Of a stretch of DNA of 64,000 nucleotides, positions 34,926 through 44,048 are shown piece by piece. Position numbers and translations under genes: made by a program. Each line of letters starts with the position of its first letter. Within the stretch, counting starts at the first letter, position 1. The notes under the pieces are model-generated. The model was not told the origin of the DNA. It searched no databases and saw only the letters and a list, made by a program, of their open reading frames with translations. Source of the stretch: Alphaproteobacteria bacterium (lineage in GTDB: Bacteria; Pseudomonadota; Alphaproteobacteria; Micropepsales; Micropepsaceae); the NCBI GenBank assembly GCA_016783965.1, contig JADHVO010000007.1:248001-312000 (forward strand). The letters run 5' to 3'.

Positions 34926-36547
34926 GCCGCCTCGCGCGTCGTGAACCACCTATCGAGCGAAGCGATCTCGGCCTCGCGCTTCTCCTCGCTCCAGGAAAGC
35001 TCCGCGGCCATGATCTTCGACGCCGCATCCAGCGCGTCGGTTGAAGGCCGCCCGACCTGCCCGATGCAGGTCCGCCGCATCACGACGTCCGCCAGGGTCA
35101 GCGCCATCTCTTCGCGCACCGCATACAGCACCTGGGCACCGATATCGCCGGCCGTGCCGATCGGCACCCGCAACTCGGGCCGGTTGTTCGCCTCCCCCAG
35201 CACGTCGGGCAGCATCGAACCGTACATGCGCGCCAGATGCTCGATGTTCGGCAGATCGCCATGCGCTGCGCTTTGGCCTTTCAGAAAATCACCGAACCGT
35301 CCGACGTCGCCGCCCGCCGTCGGCTCCTCGTCGGTCTCGCACTCCGCCACCTTCAGCGACAGCTTCTCGACGATCGCATCCACCACCTGCTGCGCCAGAT
35401 CGCGCGACGTCGTCCACTTGCCGCCGATGGCCGAGAACAGCCCGTCCAGCCCTTCGCCGGCATGGTCCACCAGTTCGGCCCGCCGGCTCGCGCCATAGGT
35501 GTCGCCCGACCCGTCGTCCACCAGCGGCCGCAAGCCTGCATAGAAGTACTCAACCTGGCCGCGCGTGAGCTTCGCGCCCGGCAGGTACTTGTTGATGAAG
35601 GCGAAGAACGTATCGATGTCGCCCTCGCTCACGGCGACCGCATCAGGATCGTGCCGGAACTCGGTGTCGGTGGTACCCAGTACCGTGTGTCCATGCCACG
35701 GCAGCACGAAGAAATGCCCACCGCCCGCCGCCACCGTCAGCGCATTGCCGTTGGTCATCGATGGCACCATCACATGGATGCCCTTGGACCGGAGCAACTT
35801 ATGAGCAGCCGGCCGTCCGAGCGCATGCGTGAGGAACAGATCCGCCCACGGCCCGGCCGCCACCAGGGTCAGCTTCGCACGCACGTCGATTGTCGCGCCG
35901 CCGAACACATCGCGCACCGCGCAACCTTCAATTCGCCCGTCGCGGTTCAACAGCGTGACGGCCTCGACATAGTTCGCGATCGCTGCGCCGTCGCTATCCG
36001 CTTCGATCAGGTGCTCCAGCGCCAGCCGCTCCGGCGCGTACATCTGTGCGTCGTAGTACTTGAGTGCACCTGTGAAGCCCGGCCCGTCCAGCACGGGCTC
36101 CGCATCCAAGGCCTTCGCCCTGTTCAGCCACGAATGGTTCGGCAGCCGCTGCGCCGGATCGTCCAGCCAGCCCTTGTCGAACGACAGCGCGTCGTAAAGT
36201 GTCAACCCCGCGGTCAGCGTCGCGCGTTCGCGAAACCCGCCGCCGTAGATCGGCACCAGAAAGGGCAGGGGATGCACGAGATGCGGCGCAATGCGCTGCC
36301 ATATGCGCCTCTCCTTCAGCGACTCGCGCACCAGCCCCAGCTCGAAGTTGCGCAGATAGCGTAGCCCGCCGTGCACCAGCTTGGAGTTGTGCGCGCTGGT
36401 CGCATTGGCGAAGTCGTTCTTCTCGACCAGCGCCACCTTGATCCCGCGCATGGCCGCGTCGCGCGCCACGCAGGCGCCTGTCACGCCGCCGCCTATGATC
36501 AGCAGGTCGAACGTCTCGTTGGCCAGTCTGTTCAGGGCGCGGCGCAT
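34922..36547 (-). CDS. glpD: Glycerol-3-phosphate dehydrogenase
   Basis: 541-residue FAD-dependent aerobic glycerol-3-phosphate dehydrogenase, membrane-associated, passing electrons to quinone and giving DHAP. FAD dinucleotide fold DLLIIGGGVTGACVARDAAM at the N-terminus; NSKLVHGGLRYLRNFE and VLGTTDTEFRHDPD are GlpD signatures. Full length. First gene of the glpD-lipid kinase-AGPS-like operon and divergent from an alpha/beta hydrolase with an 80-bp gap. DHAP made here is the backbone that an AGPS pathway would use. Confidence 0.95.
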   Translation of the reverse strand: MRRALNRLANETFDLLIIGGGVTGACVARDAAMRGIKVALVEKNDFANATSAHNSKLVHGGLRYLRNFELGLVRESLKERRIWQRIAPHLVHPLPFLVPIYGGGFRERATLTAGLTLYDALSFDKGWLDDPAQRLPNHSWLNRAKALDAEPVLDGPGFTGALKYYDAQMYAPERLALEHLIEADSDGAAIANYVEAVTLLNRDGRIEGCAVRDVFGGATIDVRAKLTLVAAGPWADLFLTHALGRPAAHKLLRSKGIHVMVPSMTNGNALTVAAGGGHFFVLPWHGHTVLGTTDTEFRHDPDAVAVSEGDIDTFFAFINKYLPGAKLTRGQVEYFYAGLRPLVDDGSGDTYGASRRAELVDHAGEGLDGLFSAIGGKWTTSRDLAQQVVDAIVEKLSLKVAECETDEEPTAGGDVGRFGDFLKGQSAAHGDLPNIEHLARMYGSMLPDVLGEANNRPELRVPIGTAGDIGAQVLYAVREEMALTLADVVMRRTCIGQVGRPSTDALDAASKIMAAELSWSEEKREAEIASLDRWFTTREAA

Positions 36548-36627
36548 GGGGCCGAACCGTCCGTTCCGCCTGCCTGCTTGTCAAGGAACGCAACGCCGCT
36601 AAGCTCTTGACGAACAGCGAGGACGGC

Positions 36628-37542
36628 ATGCCCCGCACGCGCGCCAACGGCATCGAGATCGAATACGAAATCGCCGGCCCGGCCGACGGCATCCCCATGC
36701 TGTTCATCAACGGCTTCGGCAGCCAGATGACCTCCTGGCCGCCACAGTTCTACGAGGCGCTGGCGGCCAAGGGCATCCGCTCCATCCGCTTCGACAACCG
36801 CGACGTCGGCCTTGGCCAGAAGTGGCACGGCATCATCCCCGATCCAGCGACCGTGCTGGCCGACATGCGCGCCGGCCAGAAGCCCGACATCCCCTACACG
36901 CTGAGCGATATGGCCACCGACGCCGCTGCGCTGCTCACCGCGCTCGGGATCGACACCGCGCATATCGCCGGCTGCTCGATGGGCGGCATGATTGCTCAAC
37001 TGGTCGCGCTCGAGCATCCGCAGAAGTGCCGTTCCCTGATCTCGATCTTCTCGACCACTGGTGACCCGTCGCTGCCGCAATCGAGTCCCGAGGCCCGTGC
37101 CGCCCTTTCCGCGCCCGCGCCCGCCACCGACCGCGCCACGGTAGTTGCCCACTCGCTGAAGGGGCGCCAGGCTTACTGCTCGACCAGGTGGCCCTTCGAC
37201 CATGCGTTCTGGGCCGATCTCGCCGGCAAGAACTACGACCGCATGTTCTATCCGGAAGGCACAAGCCGTCAGATGGCCGCCATCATGGCGAGCCCGCCGC
37301 GCACCGAGCGCCTGAAGGCGCTCACGCTGCCGACGCTGGTCATGCACGGCACATCGGACATGCTGCTGCGCGTCGAGTGTGGTCGCCACACCGCCGAATG
37401 TATTCCGGGCTCGCAGTATCACGAGATCGAAGGCTGGGGCCACGACATGCCGCTTCAGGCCATCCCCGAAGTCACCGACACCATCACAGCCTTCATTAAA
37501 CGGGCCGAAGCCAAGCGCCCAAGCAAGGCGGCCGCCGAGTAG
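36628..37542 (+). CDS. Alpha/beta hydrolase
   Basis: 304-residue alpha/beta hydrolase of the haloperoxidase/esterase type. Oxyanion region LFINGFGSQMTSWP, nucleophile elbow GCSMGGMIAQLVA, Asp in HGTSDMLLRVE and His in EGWGHDMPLQA. ATG 36628 (MPRTRANGIEIEYEIAG) is preferred over TTG 36607. Divergent from glpD. The 3' end is followed by a hairpin shared with rpmG. Confidence 0.9.
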   Translation: MPRTRANGIEIEYEIAGPADGIPMLFINGFGSQMTSWPPQFYEALAAKGIRSIRFDNRDVGLGQKWHGIIPDPATVLADMRAGQKPDIPYTLSDMATDAAALLTALGIDTAHIAGCSMGGMIAQLVALEHPQKCRSLISIFSTTGDPSLPQSSPEARAALSAPAPATDRATVVAHSLKGRQAYCSTRWPFDHAFWADLAGKNYDRMFYPEGTSRQMAAIMASPPRTERLKALTLPTLVMHGTSDMLLRVECGRHTAECIPGSQYHEIEGWGHDMPLQAIPEVTDTITAFIKRAEAKRPSKAAAE

Positions 37543-37555
37543 TCCAAAACGAAAA

Positions 37556-37577
37556 TGGCCCGCTCAATGGCGGGCCA
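37556..37577. terminator. Bidirectional terminator between the hydrolase and rpmG
   Basis: TGGCCCGC-TCAATG-GCGGGCCA, seven- to eight-bp stem. On the minus strand it is followed by TTTTCGTTTT, on the plus strand by CTTTC, so it can serve both convergent genes, best for rpmG. The arms resemble those of the dispersed element at 57235-57360. Confidence 0.75.
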
Positions 37578-37603
37578 CTTTCAGATCTCGCTGCCGCGAA
37601 GGC

Positions 37604-37771
37604 CTACTTGATCTTGCCTTCGTTGAACTCGACGTGCTTGCGCAGGACCGGGTCGTACTTCCGGATCTTGAACTTCTCCGTCATCGTGCGGGTGTTCTTC
37701 TTGGTGACGTAATAGAAGCCCGTGCCGCCGCCCGAGTTCAGCTTGATCTTCGCCGTGGTCGGCTTTGCCAT
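37604..37771 (-). CDS. rpmG: 50S ribosomal protein L33
   Basis: 55 residues: [38 protein letters not shown] and a tail [17 protein letters not shown]. This is the Cys-free (zinc-independent) form of L33 common in alphaproteobacteria. ATG 37771 follows GGAGCAA. It sits at the end of the topA-rnr-NUDIX block, its usual place in this group. Confidence 0.97.
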   Translation of the reverse strand: MAKPTTAKIKLNSGGGTGFYYVTKKNTRTMTEKFKIRKYDPVLRKHVEFNEGKIK

Positions 37772-37966
37772 GGGTTGCTCCTGAAGTCCTGCTTGAAGGG
37801 CCGGGAATTTAGCCAGCGGCGGCTCAAAGTCAAGCCGCGCGCATCCGCCTAACCATCAGAAATATCACACAAATCAGGCTGATAGCGCCCGGAACGACTA
37901 TCAAACTGCCGAAATTCCGCCCGTTCAGGGATCCGCGGCGAGCGGACGAGCATGCGCTGCCGGGTC

Positions 37967-38668
37967 TCAGATGTGGACCAACTGGGGCTTCCCGCGCGTG
38001 AAGCGATAGAAAGGCGCCGCGCGCCCCGTGTCGCCATTTACGCGCGCCTCCACCTCGTCCAGCACCGTGCGCGTGATGCTCGGCAGGTCCAGCCGGCGTG
38101 CTTCCTCGATGGTCAGCCAGGCCGGCGTCAACAGCTCTTCCGTCTCGGCGCCCTCGAGCTGGTGCGCGATCAGCGTTGCATCCGCCATGAAGAACCGCGC
38201 GTCGAAGCGGCGCGTCCGGTTTGGCGGTGTAATCGCGCGCGCGATCATCTCCAGCCCGTCGAGTCGCGGCATGATCTTGTGCGCGAAGAACTTCTTCCAC
38301 GCCGGTGCGCGCGTGCGCGGCACTCTCGCCGTACGTTCGCCCAGCAGGATGCCGGTCTCCTCGAAGGTCTCGCGGATGGCTGCCAGGGCCAAGCCGCGCG
38401 CCCGCGCCGCGCTCACGCCATGCGATGCCCGCGCCGCCACCTCGGGCCGCAGCTCGCTCGCCACCGGAATGCGCATATCGCCTGGATCGATGCGCCCGCC
38501 CGGAAACACATACTTGTTCGCCATGAATGCCATGTTGCCGTGCCGCTGGCCCATCAGGACGCGCGGCCGGTCCGCATCGCGCCGCACCAGTACCAGCGTG
38601 GCCGCATCCTTGGGACGCAGCACGTGTTCGACGATCTTCTCGCCCTCGGAATCGAATGGTTGGTTCAT
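37967..38668 (-). CDS. NUDIX hydrolase
   Basis: 233-residue NUDIX protein. NKYVFPGGRIDPGDM precedes the Nudix box, which reads GLALAAIRETFEETGILLGE; the long gap between them is typical of the NUDT19/coenzyme-A-pyrophosphatase-like branch. The C-terminal half is helical. Substrate cannot be read. It lies 43 bp downstream of rnr in the same orientation. The 195 bp between it and rpmG hold no gene. Confidence 0.92.
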   Translation of the reverse strand: MNQPFDSEGEKIVEHVLRPKDAATLVLVRRDADRPRVLMGQRHGNMAFMANKYVFPGGRIDPGDMRIPVASELRPEVAARASHGVSAARARGLALAAIRETFEETGILLGERTARVPRTRAPAWKKFFAHKIMPRLDGLEMIARAITPPNRTRRFDARFFMADATLIAHQLEGAETEELLTPAWLTIEEARRLDLPSITRTVLDEVEARVNGDTGRAAPFYRFTRGKPQLVHI

Positions 38669-38711
38669 GATCGGGTATTAGATCAGGTCTGTTTCAATTC
38701 ACAAACGCCGC

Positions 38712-40946
38712 TTAGTAGTGCCTACGGCCCTTCGGACCCTTCTTCGGCCTGAAGCGGTTCTTGAAGTCCTTTGTCGCCTTCGACGGCTCGCCCAGATCGA
38801 AGCGCAGCCCGCCGGTCAGCGGCGCCGCTTCGGCAAGCTTCACCGAAATGACGTCACCCAGCTTGTATTTGGTGTTCGTCCGGTCGCCGATCAGCGCGTG
38901 CGCCTTCTCGTCGTGCTTGAAGAACTCGGTTCCCAGCGCCCGCACCGGCACCAAACCTTCCGCACCGGAATCCGGGATACGCACGAACAGGCCGAACCGC
39001 GTCACGCCGGTGATGCGCACGTCGAACCGCTCGCCGACGCGGTCTTCCATGTACGCCGCGACATAGCGGTCCGTGGAGTCGCGCTCCGCCGCCATCGCGC
39101 GCCGCTCGGTCATCGAGATGTGGTCGGCGATCTCGCGCAGGGTGCGCTGCTCCCGCTCCGTCAACCCGTCGTTGCCCAGCTTGTGGGCCTTGATCAGCGC
39201 ACGATGCACGATCAAGTCGGCATAGCGCCGGATCGGCGAGGTGAAGTGTGCATAGCGGCGCAGGTTCAGCCCGAAATGCCCGAGATTGTCGGACGCATAC
39301 ACGGCCTGTGCCTGCGTGCGCAGCACCACGTCGTTCATCACCAGCTCATGCGGTGTGCCTTTGGCGCGCTTCAGGATGCGGTTGAAAGTGCCTGACAGCA
39401 TCACCTGTCCCTTGTCGAAGGAAAGGCCGATCGACATCAGGAAATCGCCCAGCCCGAAGATCTTCTCCTTCGACGGCTTGTCATGCACGCGATAGATCAG
39501 CGGGTTGCGCGCGTTCTCCAGCGACTCCGCCGCCGCGACGTTCGCGAGCACCATGAACTCCTCGATGAGCTTCATGGACTCCAGCCGCTCGCGGAACGCG
39601 ATGGAGCGCACCTTGCCGTCGTCGCCCAGCACGATCCGCCGCTCCGGCAGGTCGAGATCCAGCGGGCTGCGCTTCTCGCGCTCCTGGATCAGGGTCTGGT
39701 AGCAGCCCCACACATCGGCCAGCGTCTGCTTCGCGACGTCGGTCAAGTCCTTGTCGGGATGGCCGCCGAACGCGCGTTGCGCCTGCGCGTAGCTCAATCG
39801 CGAGGCCGACCGCATCACGCCGCGGATGAACTCATGCCGCTTCTTGGCGCCGTTCTTGTCGAAGATCATGCGCACCGCCAGGCAGGCGCGATCCACGCCT
39901 TCCTTCAGCGAGCACAGGTCGGCCGACAGCGCCTCCGGCAGCATCGGCACCACGCGATCCGGGAAATAGACCGAATTGCCGCGCTTGTAGGCCTCGCGGT
40001 CCAGTGCCGATCCCGGTTTCACGTAGTGCGCCACGTCGGCGATCGCGACCAGAGCGATCCAGCCTCCCGGATTCCTCGGGCTCGGATCGGGCGCGGCCCA
40101 GATCGCATCGTCGTGATCGCGCGCGTCTTTCGGGTCAATGGTGATCAGCGGGATGTTTCGCAGATCGGTGCGTCCAGCCGGATCGACCGGCTGCGCGGCT
40201 TCCGCCTGCGCGATCACCTCATCGGGAAAATCCGTCGGGATGCCGTGCGCATGGATCGCAATCAGGCTGATCGATCGGGGTGCACTCATGCTCCCCAGCC
40301 GCTCGATCACCTTCGCGCGCGGCAAGCCTGTGGAACGCCCGGCCAAAGGCTCGGCCAGCACCAGCTCGTTGTGTTCGGCACCCGCGCGGTCTCGGTTCTC
40401 GACCGAGAATTCCGTTCGGCTCTTGCGGTCGATCGGCGCGATGCGCAGGCCTGTCGGCGTCTCGGTCAGCACGCCCAGCACCCTGTGCGCACTGGCGCCC
40501 AGCCGCTTGATGACGCGCGCTTCCCACGCATCGTCCGCTTCGCTCAACCGTGCGAGCACCTTCTCGCCGCGGCCCATCGCCGGGCCTTTGTCCTCGCGCG
40601 ACGGCACCACGATGATCTTGGGAGGCTCTTCGTCGCCGTCCCAGCGCGTCGGCCGCGCCAGCAATTCGCCGTCGGTATCCTGGCCGATGATCTCCAGCAC
40701 TCCGACCTCGGGCAACGCACCGGGCAGGGCATAGCCGTGCCGCCGCGAGCCTTCGATGTCGCCCTTGGCGCGGAGATCCTTGAGGATGCGCTTCAGGCCT
40801 ATGCGGTCGGAGCCCTTGAGGCCCAGGATTTTGGAGAGATCGCGCTTGGTCGCGTTGGGCTGTTCTTGCAACAGCGCCTTCACGCGCGCTTCGTCGATGG
40901 CAGGTGTGGTGGGGTTGGGTTTCTTCTTTTTCTTCTTGATAGTCAC
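38712..40946 (-). CDS. rnr: Ribonuclease R
   Basis: 744-residue 3'-5' exoribonuclease able to degrade structured RNA. Order: Lys-rich start (KKKKKKP), winged helix (RDLSKILGLKGSDRIGLKRI), cold-shock domains, RNB domain with catalytic Asp cluster DPKDARDHDDAIWA, S1 domain from about residue 645 (RFDVRITGVTRFGLFVRIP) and a basic tail. Nine bp downstream of topA. In other bacteria Ro proteins team with exonucleases (PNPase, RNase R-like), so it may be a distant partner of the rsr module, though it is not linked to it. Confidence 0.97.
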   Translation of the reverse strand: MTIKKKKKKPNPTTPAIDEARVKALLQEQPNATKRDLSKILGLKGSDRIGLKRILKDLRAKGDIEGSRRHGYALPGALPEVGVLEIIGQDTDGELLARPTRWDGDEEPPKIIVVPSREDKGPAMGRGEKVLARLSEADDAWEARVIKRLGASAHRVLGVLTETPTGLRIAPIDRKSRTEFSVENRDRAGAEHNELVLAEPLAGRSTGLPRAKVIERLGSMSAPRSISLIAIHAHGIPTDFPDEVIAQAEAAQPVDPAGRTDLRNIPLITIDPKDARDHDDAIWAAPDPSPRNPGGWIALVAIADVAHYVKPGSALDREAYKRGNSVYFPDRVVPMLPEALSADLCSLKEGVDRACLAVRMIFDKNGAKKRHEFIRGVMRSASRLSYAQAQRAFGGHPDKDLTDVAKQTLADVWGCYQTLIQEREKRSPLDLDLPERRIVLGDDGKVRSIAFRERLESMKLIEEFMVLANVAAAESLENARNPLIYRVHDKPSKEKIFGLGDFLMSIGLSFDKGQVMLSGTFNRILKRAKGTPHELVMNDVVLRTQAQAVYASDNLGHFGLNLRRYAHFTSPIRRYADLIVHRALIKAHKLGNDGLTEREQRTLREIADHISMTERRAMAAERDSTDRYVAAYMEDRVGERFDVRITGVTRFGLFVRIPDSGAEGLVPVRALGTEFFKHDEKAHALIGDRTNTKYKLGDVISVKLAEAAPLTGGLRFDLGEPSKATKDFKNRFRPKKGPKGRRHY

Positions 40947-40955
40947 TTCTGTTTC

Positions 40956-43625
40956 TTACTCGCCGGCAACGGGCTCGGGTTTCTTCCCTGCCTTCGCCGG
41001 TGCTTTCTTCTTGGGTACAGGCGCGGCCGCTTTCTCGGCCTTCGCCTTTGGTTCTTTCTTTGCGGCGGCCGCCTTCTTCGGCTTGGCCGCAGCCTTCTTC
41101 TTTTTCTTGCCGCCGCCCTTGGCCGCACGCTCCGCGATCAGGGCCAGTGCCTGTTCCAGCGTGACGCTTTCGGCGTTGTCGGCGTCGGGCACGGTCGCGT
41201 TGGTCTCGCCGTCGGTGACGTAAGGCCCATAGCGGCCCTTCATCAGCTTGATCGGCGTGCCGTTCGGATCGGCGCCAAGCTCCTTCAGCGCCTGTGGCCC
41301 GCGGCGTCCGCGCGGGTTGGCCTTCTTCTCAGCGATGAGCGTGACGGCGCGGTTCAGCCCGACGTTGAACACGTCTTCGGACGTCTCCAGCGAGGCGTAC
41401 ACTCCATCGCTCGCGACGTAAGGCCCAAAGCGGCCGAAATTCGCGGTAATCGGCTTGCCGGTCTCCGGATGGATGCCGACTTCGCGCGGCAGAGCCAGCA
41501 GCTTCTGCGCGTAGTCGAAGTCGATGTTCGCGACGTCGTAGTCCTTCGGAATACCGGACCGTTTCGCGCCCTTGCCTTCGCCGAGCTGCACATAGGCGCC
41601 GAAGCGTCCGCTGCGCAGCGTCACCTTCTCGTTCGTCTCCGGATCGACCCCCAGCTCGCGCGGCTGCGCGGCCTTGGCGGCCTCGTTGCTCTGTCCGATC
41701 TGCCGGGTGAAGCGGCATTCCGGATAGTTCGAGCATCCGATGAACGCGCCGAACCGTCCGAGCTTCAGGCTCAGCTCGCCGTTCCCGCAGGTCGGGCAGG
41801 TCCGCGGATTCGATCCGTCCGCGTTCGCCGGGAACATGTGATGCCCGAGGATATCGTTCATCGCGTCGATGACGTTCGAGATCTTGAGATCCTTCGTGCC
41901 GCCGACCGCCGCAGAGAAGTCGCGCCAGAAATTGCGCAGCAGCTCGCGCCAGTCGAGCTTGCCGTCCGACACTTCGTCCAGCTGCTCTTCGAGATCGGCG
42001 GTGAAGCCGTACTCGACATAGCGCGGGAAGTACTGCTCCAGGAACACGGTGACCAGCCGGCCCTTGTCGTCCGGGACGAAGCGCCCGCGGTCCAGCCGCA
42101 CATAGGTGCGGTCGCGGAGGGTCGACAGGATCGACGCGTAAGTCGACGGCCGGCCGATGCCCAGCTCTTCCAGCTTGCGCACCAGGCTCGCTTCCGAATA
42201 GCGCGGCGGCGGCTCGGTGAAATGCTGCGACGGCACCACGTTGGCAACTTTGGCGCTTTCGCCTTCCTTCACCTTCGGCAGGCGCGACCCATCCTCGTCG
42301 TCGCCCCGAAGGGGCGCATTTGGATCGACTCCGTCGTCCTTGCCTTCCTGGTAGAGCGTGAGGAAGCCGTCGAACAGCGTCACGGTACCGGTGGCGCGCA
42401 GCACGATCTTCTTGTCTGCGCTCGCAATATCGACGGTGGTGCGCTCCAACTCCGCGCTTTCCATCTGGCTGGCGATGGCGCGCTTCCAGATCAGCTCGTA
42501 TAGCCGCGCCGCATCGGCATCAACGTAACGCGCGACCTCTTCCGGCGCGCGGTCGAAGGCGGTCGGGCGGATCGCCTCGTGCGCCTCCTGGGCATTCTTT
42601 GCTTTCGAGGTGTATGTGCGCGCGCTTGCCGGCAGATAGCGCTGGCCGTACCTCGATCCGATCGTGCTGCGCGCGTCGGCGATGGCTTCCGGCACCATGG
42701 TGATGCCGTCGGTACGCATATAGGTGATCAGGCCGACGGTGTCGCCGCCGATATCGACGCCCTCGTACAGGCCCTGCGCGATCTGCATCGTGCGCTTGGC
42801 GCCGAAGCCCAGCTTGCGCGACGCCTCCTGCTGCAAGGTCGAGGTGATGAACGGTGGGGCAGGGTGCCGTTTGACCGGCTTGCTCTCCACGCTGTCGACG
42901 TGGAACTGCGCCGCGTTGATCGCCGCGACGGCGGCACTCGCCTCCACCTCGTTCTTGAGCGACAGCTTGTCCAGCTTCTCGCCGCCCAGTGTCGTCAGCC
43001 GCGCGCCGAACGTCCCGCTCGCCACCGCGACGTCGGCGTCGATGCTCCAGTATTCCTGTGCCTTGAACGCCTCGATCTCGGCCTCGCGGTCCACGACAAG
43101 GCGCAGCGCCACGGACTGCACGCGCCCCGCCGAGCGTGCGCCCGGCAGCTTGCGCCACAGGACGGGCGACAGGGTGAACCCGACAAGATAGTCGAGCGCC
43201 CGCCGCGCCATGTACGCATCGACAAGCTCCTCGTCGATGGCCCGCGGGTGGGCGATCGCCTCCTGCACCGCGCTCTTGGTGATGGCGTTGAACGCCACCC
43301 GTTCGATCTTGGTCTTGCCCAGCGCCTTCTTCTGCTTGAGCACTTCCAGCACGTGCCAGGAGATCGCCTCACCCTCGCGGTCCGGGTCGGTGGCCAGGAT
43401 CAGCTTGTCGGCGCCCTTCACAGCGTCGGCGATGTCCTTGATGCGCTTCTGGGCGCGGTCGTCGACCTCCCAGGACATGGCGAAGTCGGCGTCCGGTTTC
43501 ACCGAACCGTCCTTGGAGGGCAGATCGCGGATATGCCCGTAGCTCGCCAGAACCTTGTAGCCCGAGCCCAGGTACTTATTGATCGATTTGACCTTGCCGG
43601 GGGATTCGACGACGACGACGTTCAT
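40956..43625 (-). CDS. topA: DNA topoisomerase I
   Basis: 889-residue type IA topoisomerase. TOPRIM domain NVVVVESPGKVKSINKYLG with acidic ATDPDREGEAISWH, active-site Tyr in GLITYMRTDG, one Cys4 zinc ribbon (CPTCGNGELSLKLG and GCSNYPECRF), then three zinc-less repeats of the type LRSGRFGAYVQLGEG / NFGRFGPYVA / MKGRYGPYVTDGE, and a Lys/Ala-rich tail from about 850. It relaxes negative supercoils. A 423-bp gap separates it from dprA, suggesting its own promoter. Confidence 0.97.
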   Translation of the reverse strand: MNVVVVESPGKVKSINKYLGSGYKVLASYGHIRDLPSKDGSVKPDADFAMSWEVDDRAQKRIKDIADAVKGADKLILATDPDREGEAISWHVLEVLKQKKALGKTKIERVAFNAITKSAVQEAIAHPRAIDEELVDAYMARRALDYLVGFTLSPVLWRKLPGARSAGRVQSVALRLVVDREAEIEAFKAQEYWSIDADVAVASGTFGARLTTLGGEKLDKLSLKNEVEASAAVAAINAAQFHVDSVESKPVKRHPAPPFITSTLQQEASRKLGFGAKRTMQIAQGLYEGVDIGGDTVGLITYMRTDGITMVPEAIADARSTIGSRYGQRYLPASARTYTSKAKNAQEAHEAIRPTAFDRAPEEVARYVDADAARLYELIWKRAIASQMESAELERTTVDIASADKKIVLRATGTVTLFDGFLTLYQEGKDDGVDPNAPLRGDDEDGSRLPKVKEGESAKVANVVPSQHFTEPPPRYSEASLVRKLEELGIGRPSTYASILSTLRDRTYVRLDRGRFVPDDKGRLVTVFLEQYFPRYVEYGFTADLEEQLDEVSDGKLDWRELLRNFWRDFSAAVGGTKDLKISNVIDAMNDILGHHMFPANADGSNPRTCPTCGNGELSLKLGRFGAFIGCSNYPECRFTRQIGQSNEAAKAAQPRELGVDPETNEKVTLRSGRFGAYVQLGEGKGAKRSGIPKDYDVANIDFDYAQKLLALPREVGIHPETGKPITANFGRFGPYVASDGVYASLETSEDVFNVGLNRAVTLIAEKKANPRGRRGPQALKELGADPNGTPIKLMKGRYGPYVTDGETNATVPDADNAESVTLEQALALIAERAAKGGGKKKKKAAAKPKKAAAAKKEPKAKAEKAAAPVPKKKAPAKAGKKPEPVAGE

Positions 43626-44048
43626 CTAATAGGTGTGCTCTTCTTCTTTTGGCGGACGGATTGAACCCCGGACGCCCTTAAATAATGCGACAATTGGGGA
43701 TGGGTACCCCCGTCGGGCGCGGGAAACTGATGGACCTGCCGGGCCCTGTCAACGCGGCCACCGGGCGGATAGTATACTCTTGGTTGTATCTTCGAGGGGG
43801 TAGAGCAGAGTATGCTACTATAAGATGTATACGGGTGATCGTTACCAGGTTGCCATGTGGCGACGATCCGGCCGATTTGAAACCGCGCCTTCCTTGCAGG
43901 CCAGGCTTTTCGGCAGCGTGGACGCTCGCCAAGCCAGGCTATGTCCGCGATCCGATTGAATCTCTTTGGGAATTTGGGGGCGGCGCATAGCGGGGCCCCA
44001 TTGGCCGATTTGCCGGGCCGGCCGTCCTGAAGCAAGCCACCTGGCCCG
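43626..44048. other. Gap of 423 bp upstream of topA
   Basis: No gene seen; open frames here are Arg/Pro-rich and unlike coding sequence. The centre (43770-43830) is an AT-rich island with an imperfect inverted repeat TAGTATACTC (43770-43779) / GAGTATGCTA (43808-43817), one mismatch, 28-nt spacer. On the minus strand TATACT or TATAGT could be -10 elements for topA. Possible site for supercoiling-sensitive or protein-mediated control. Confidence 0.45.

Noticed and set aside
39483..42503. A 1006-codon open frame on the + strand
   Set aside because: It lies antisense to rnr and topA, is rich in Arg, His and Gln and is explained by GC-rich third positions of those genes.
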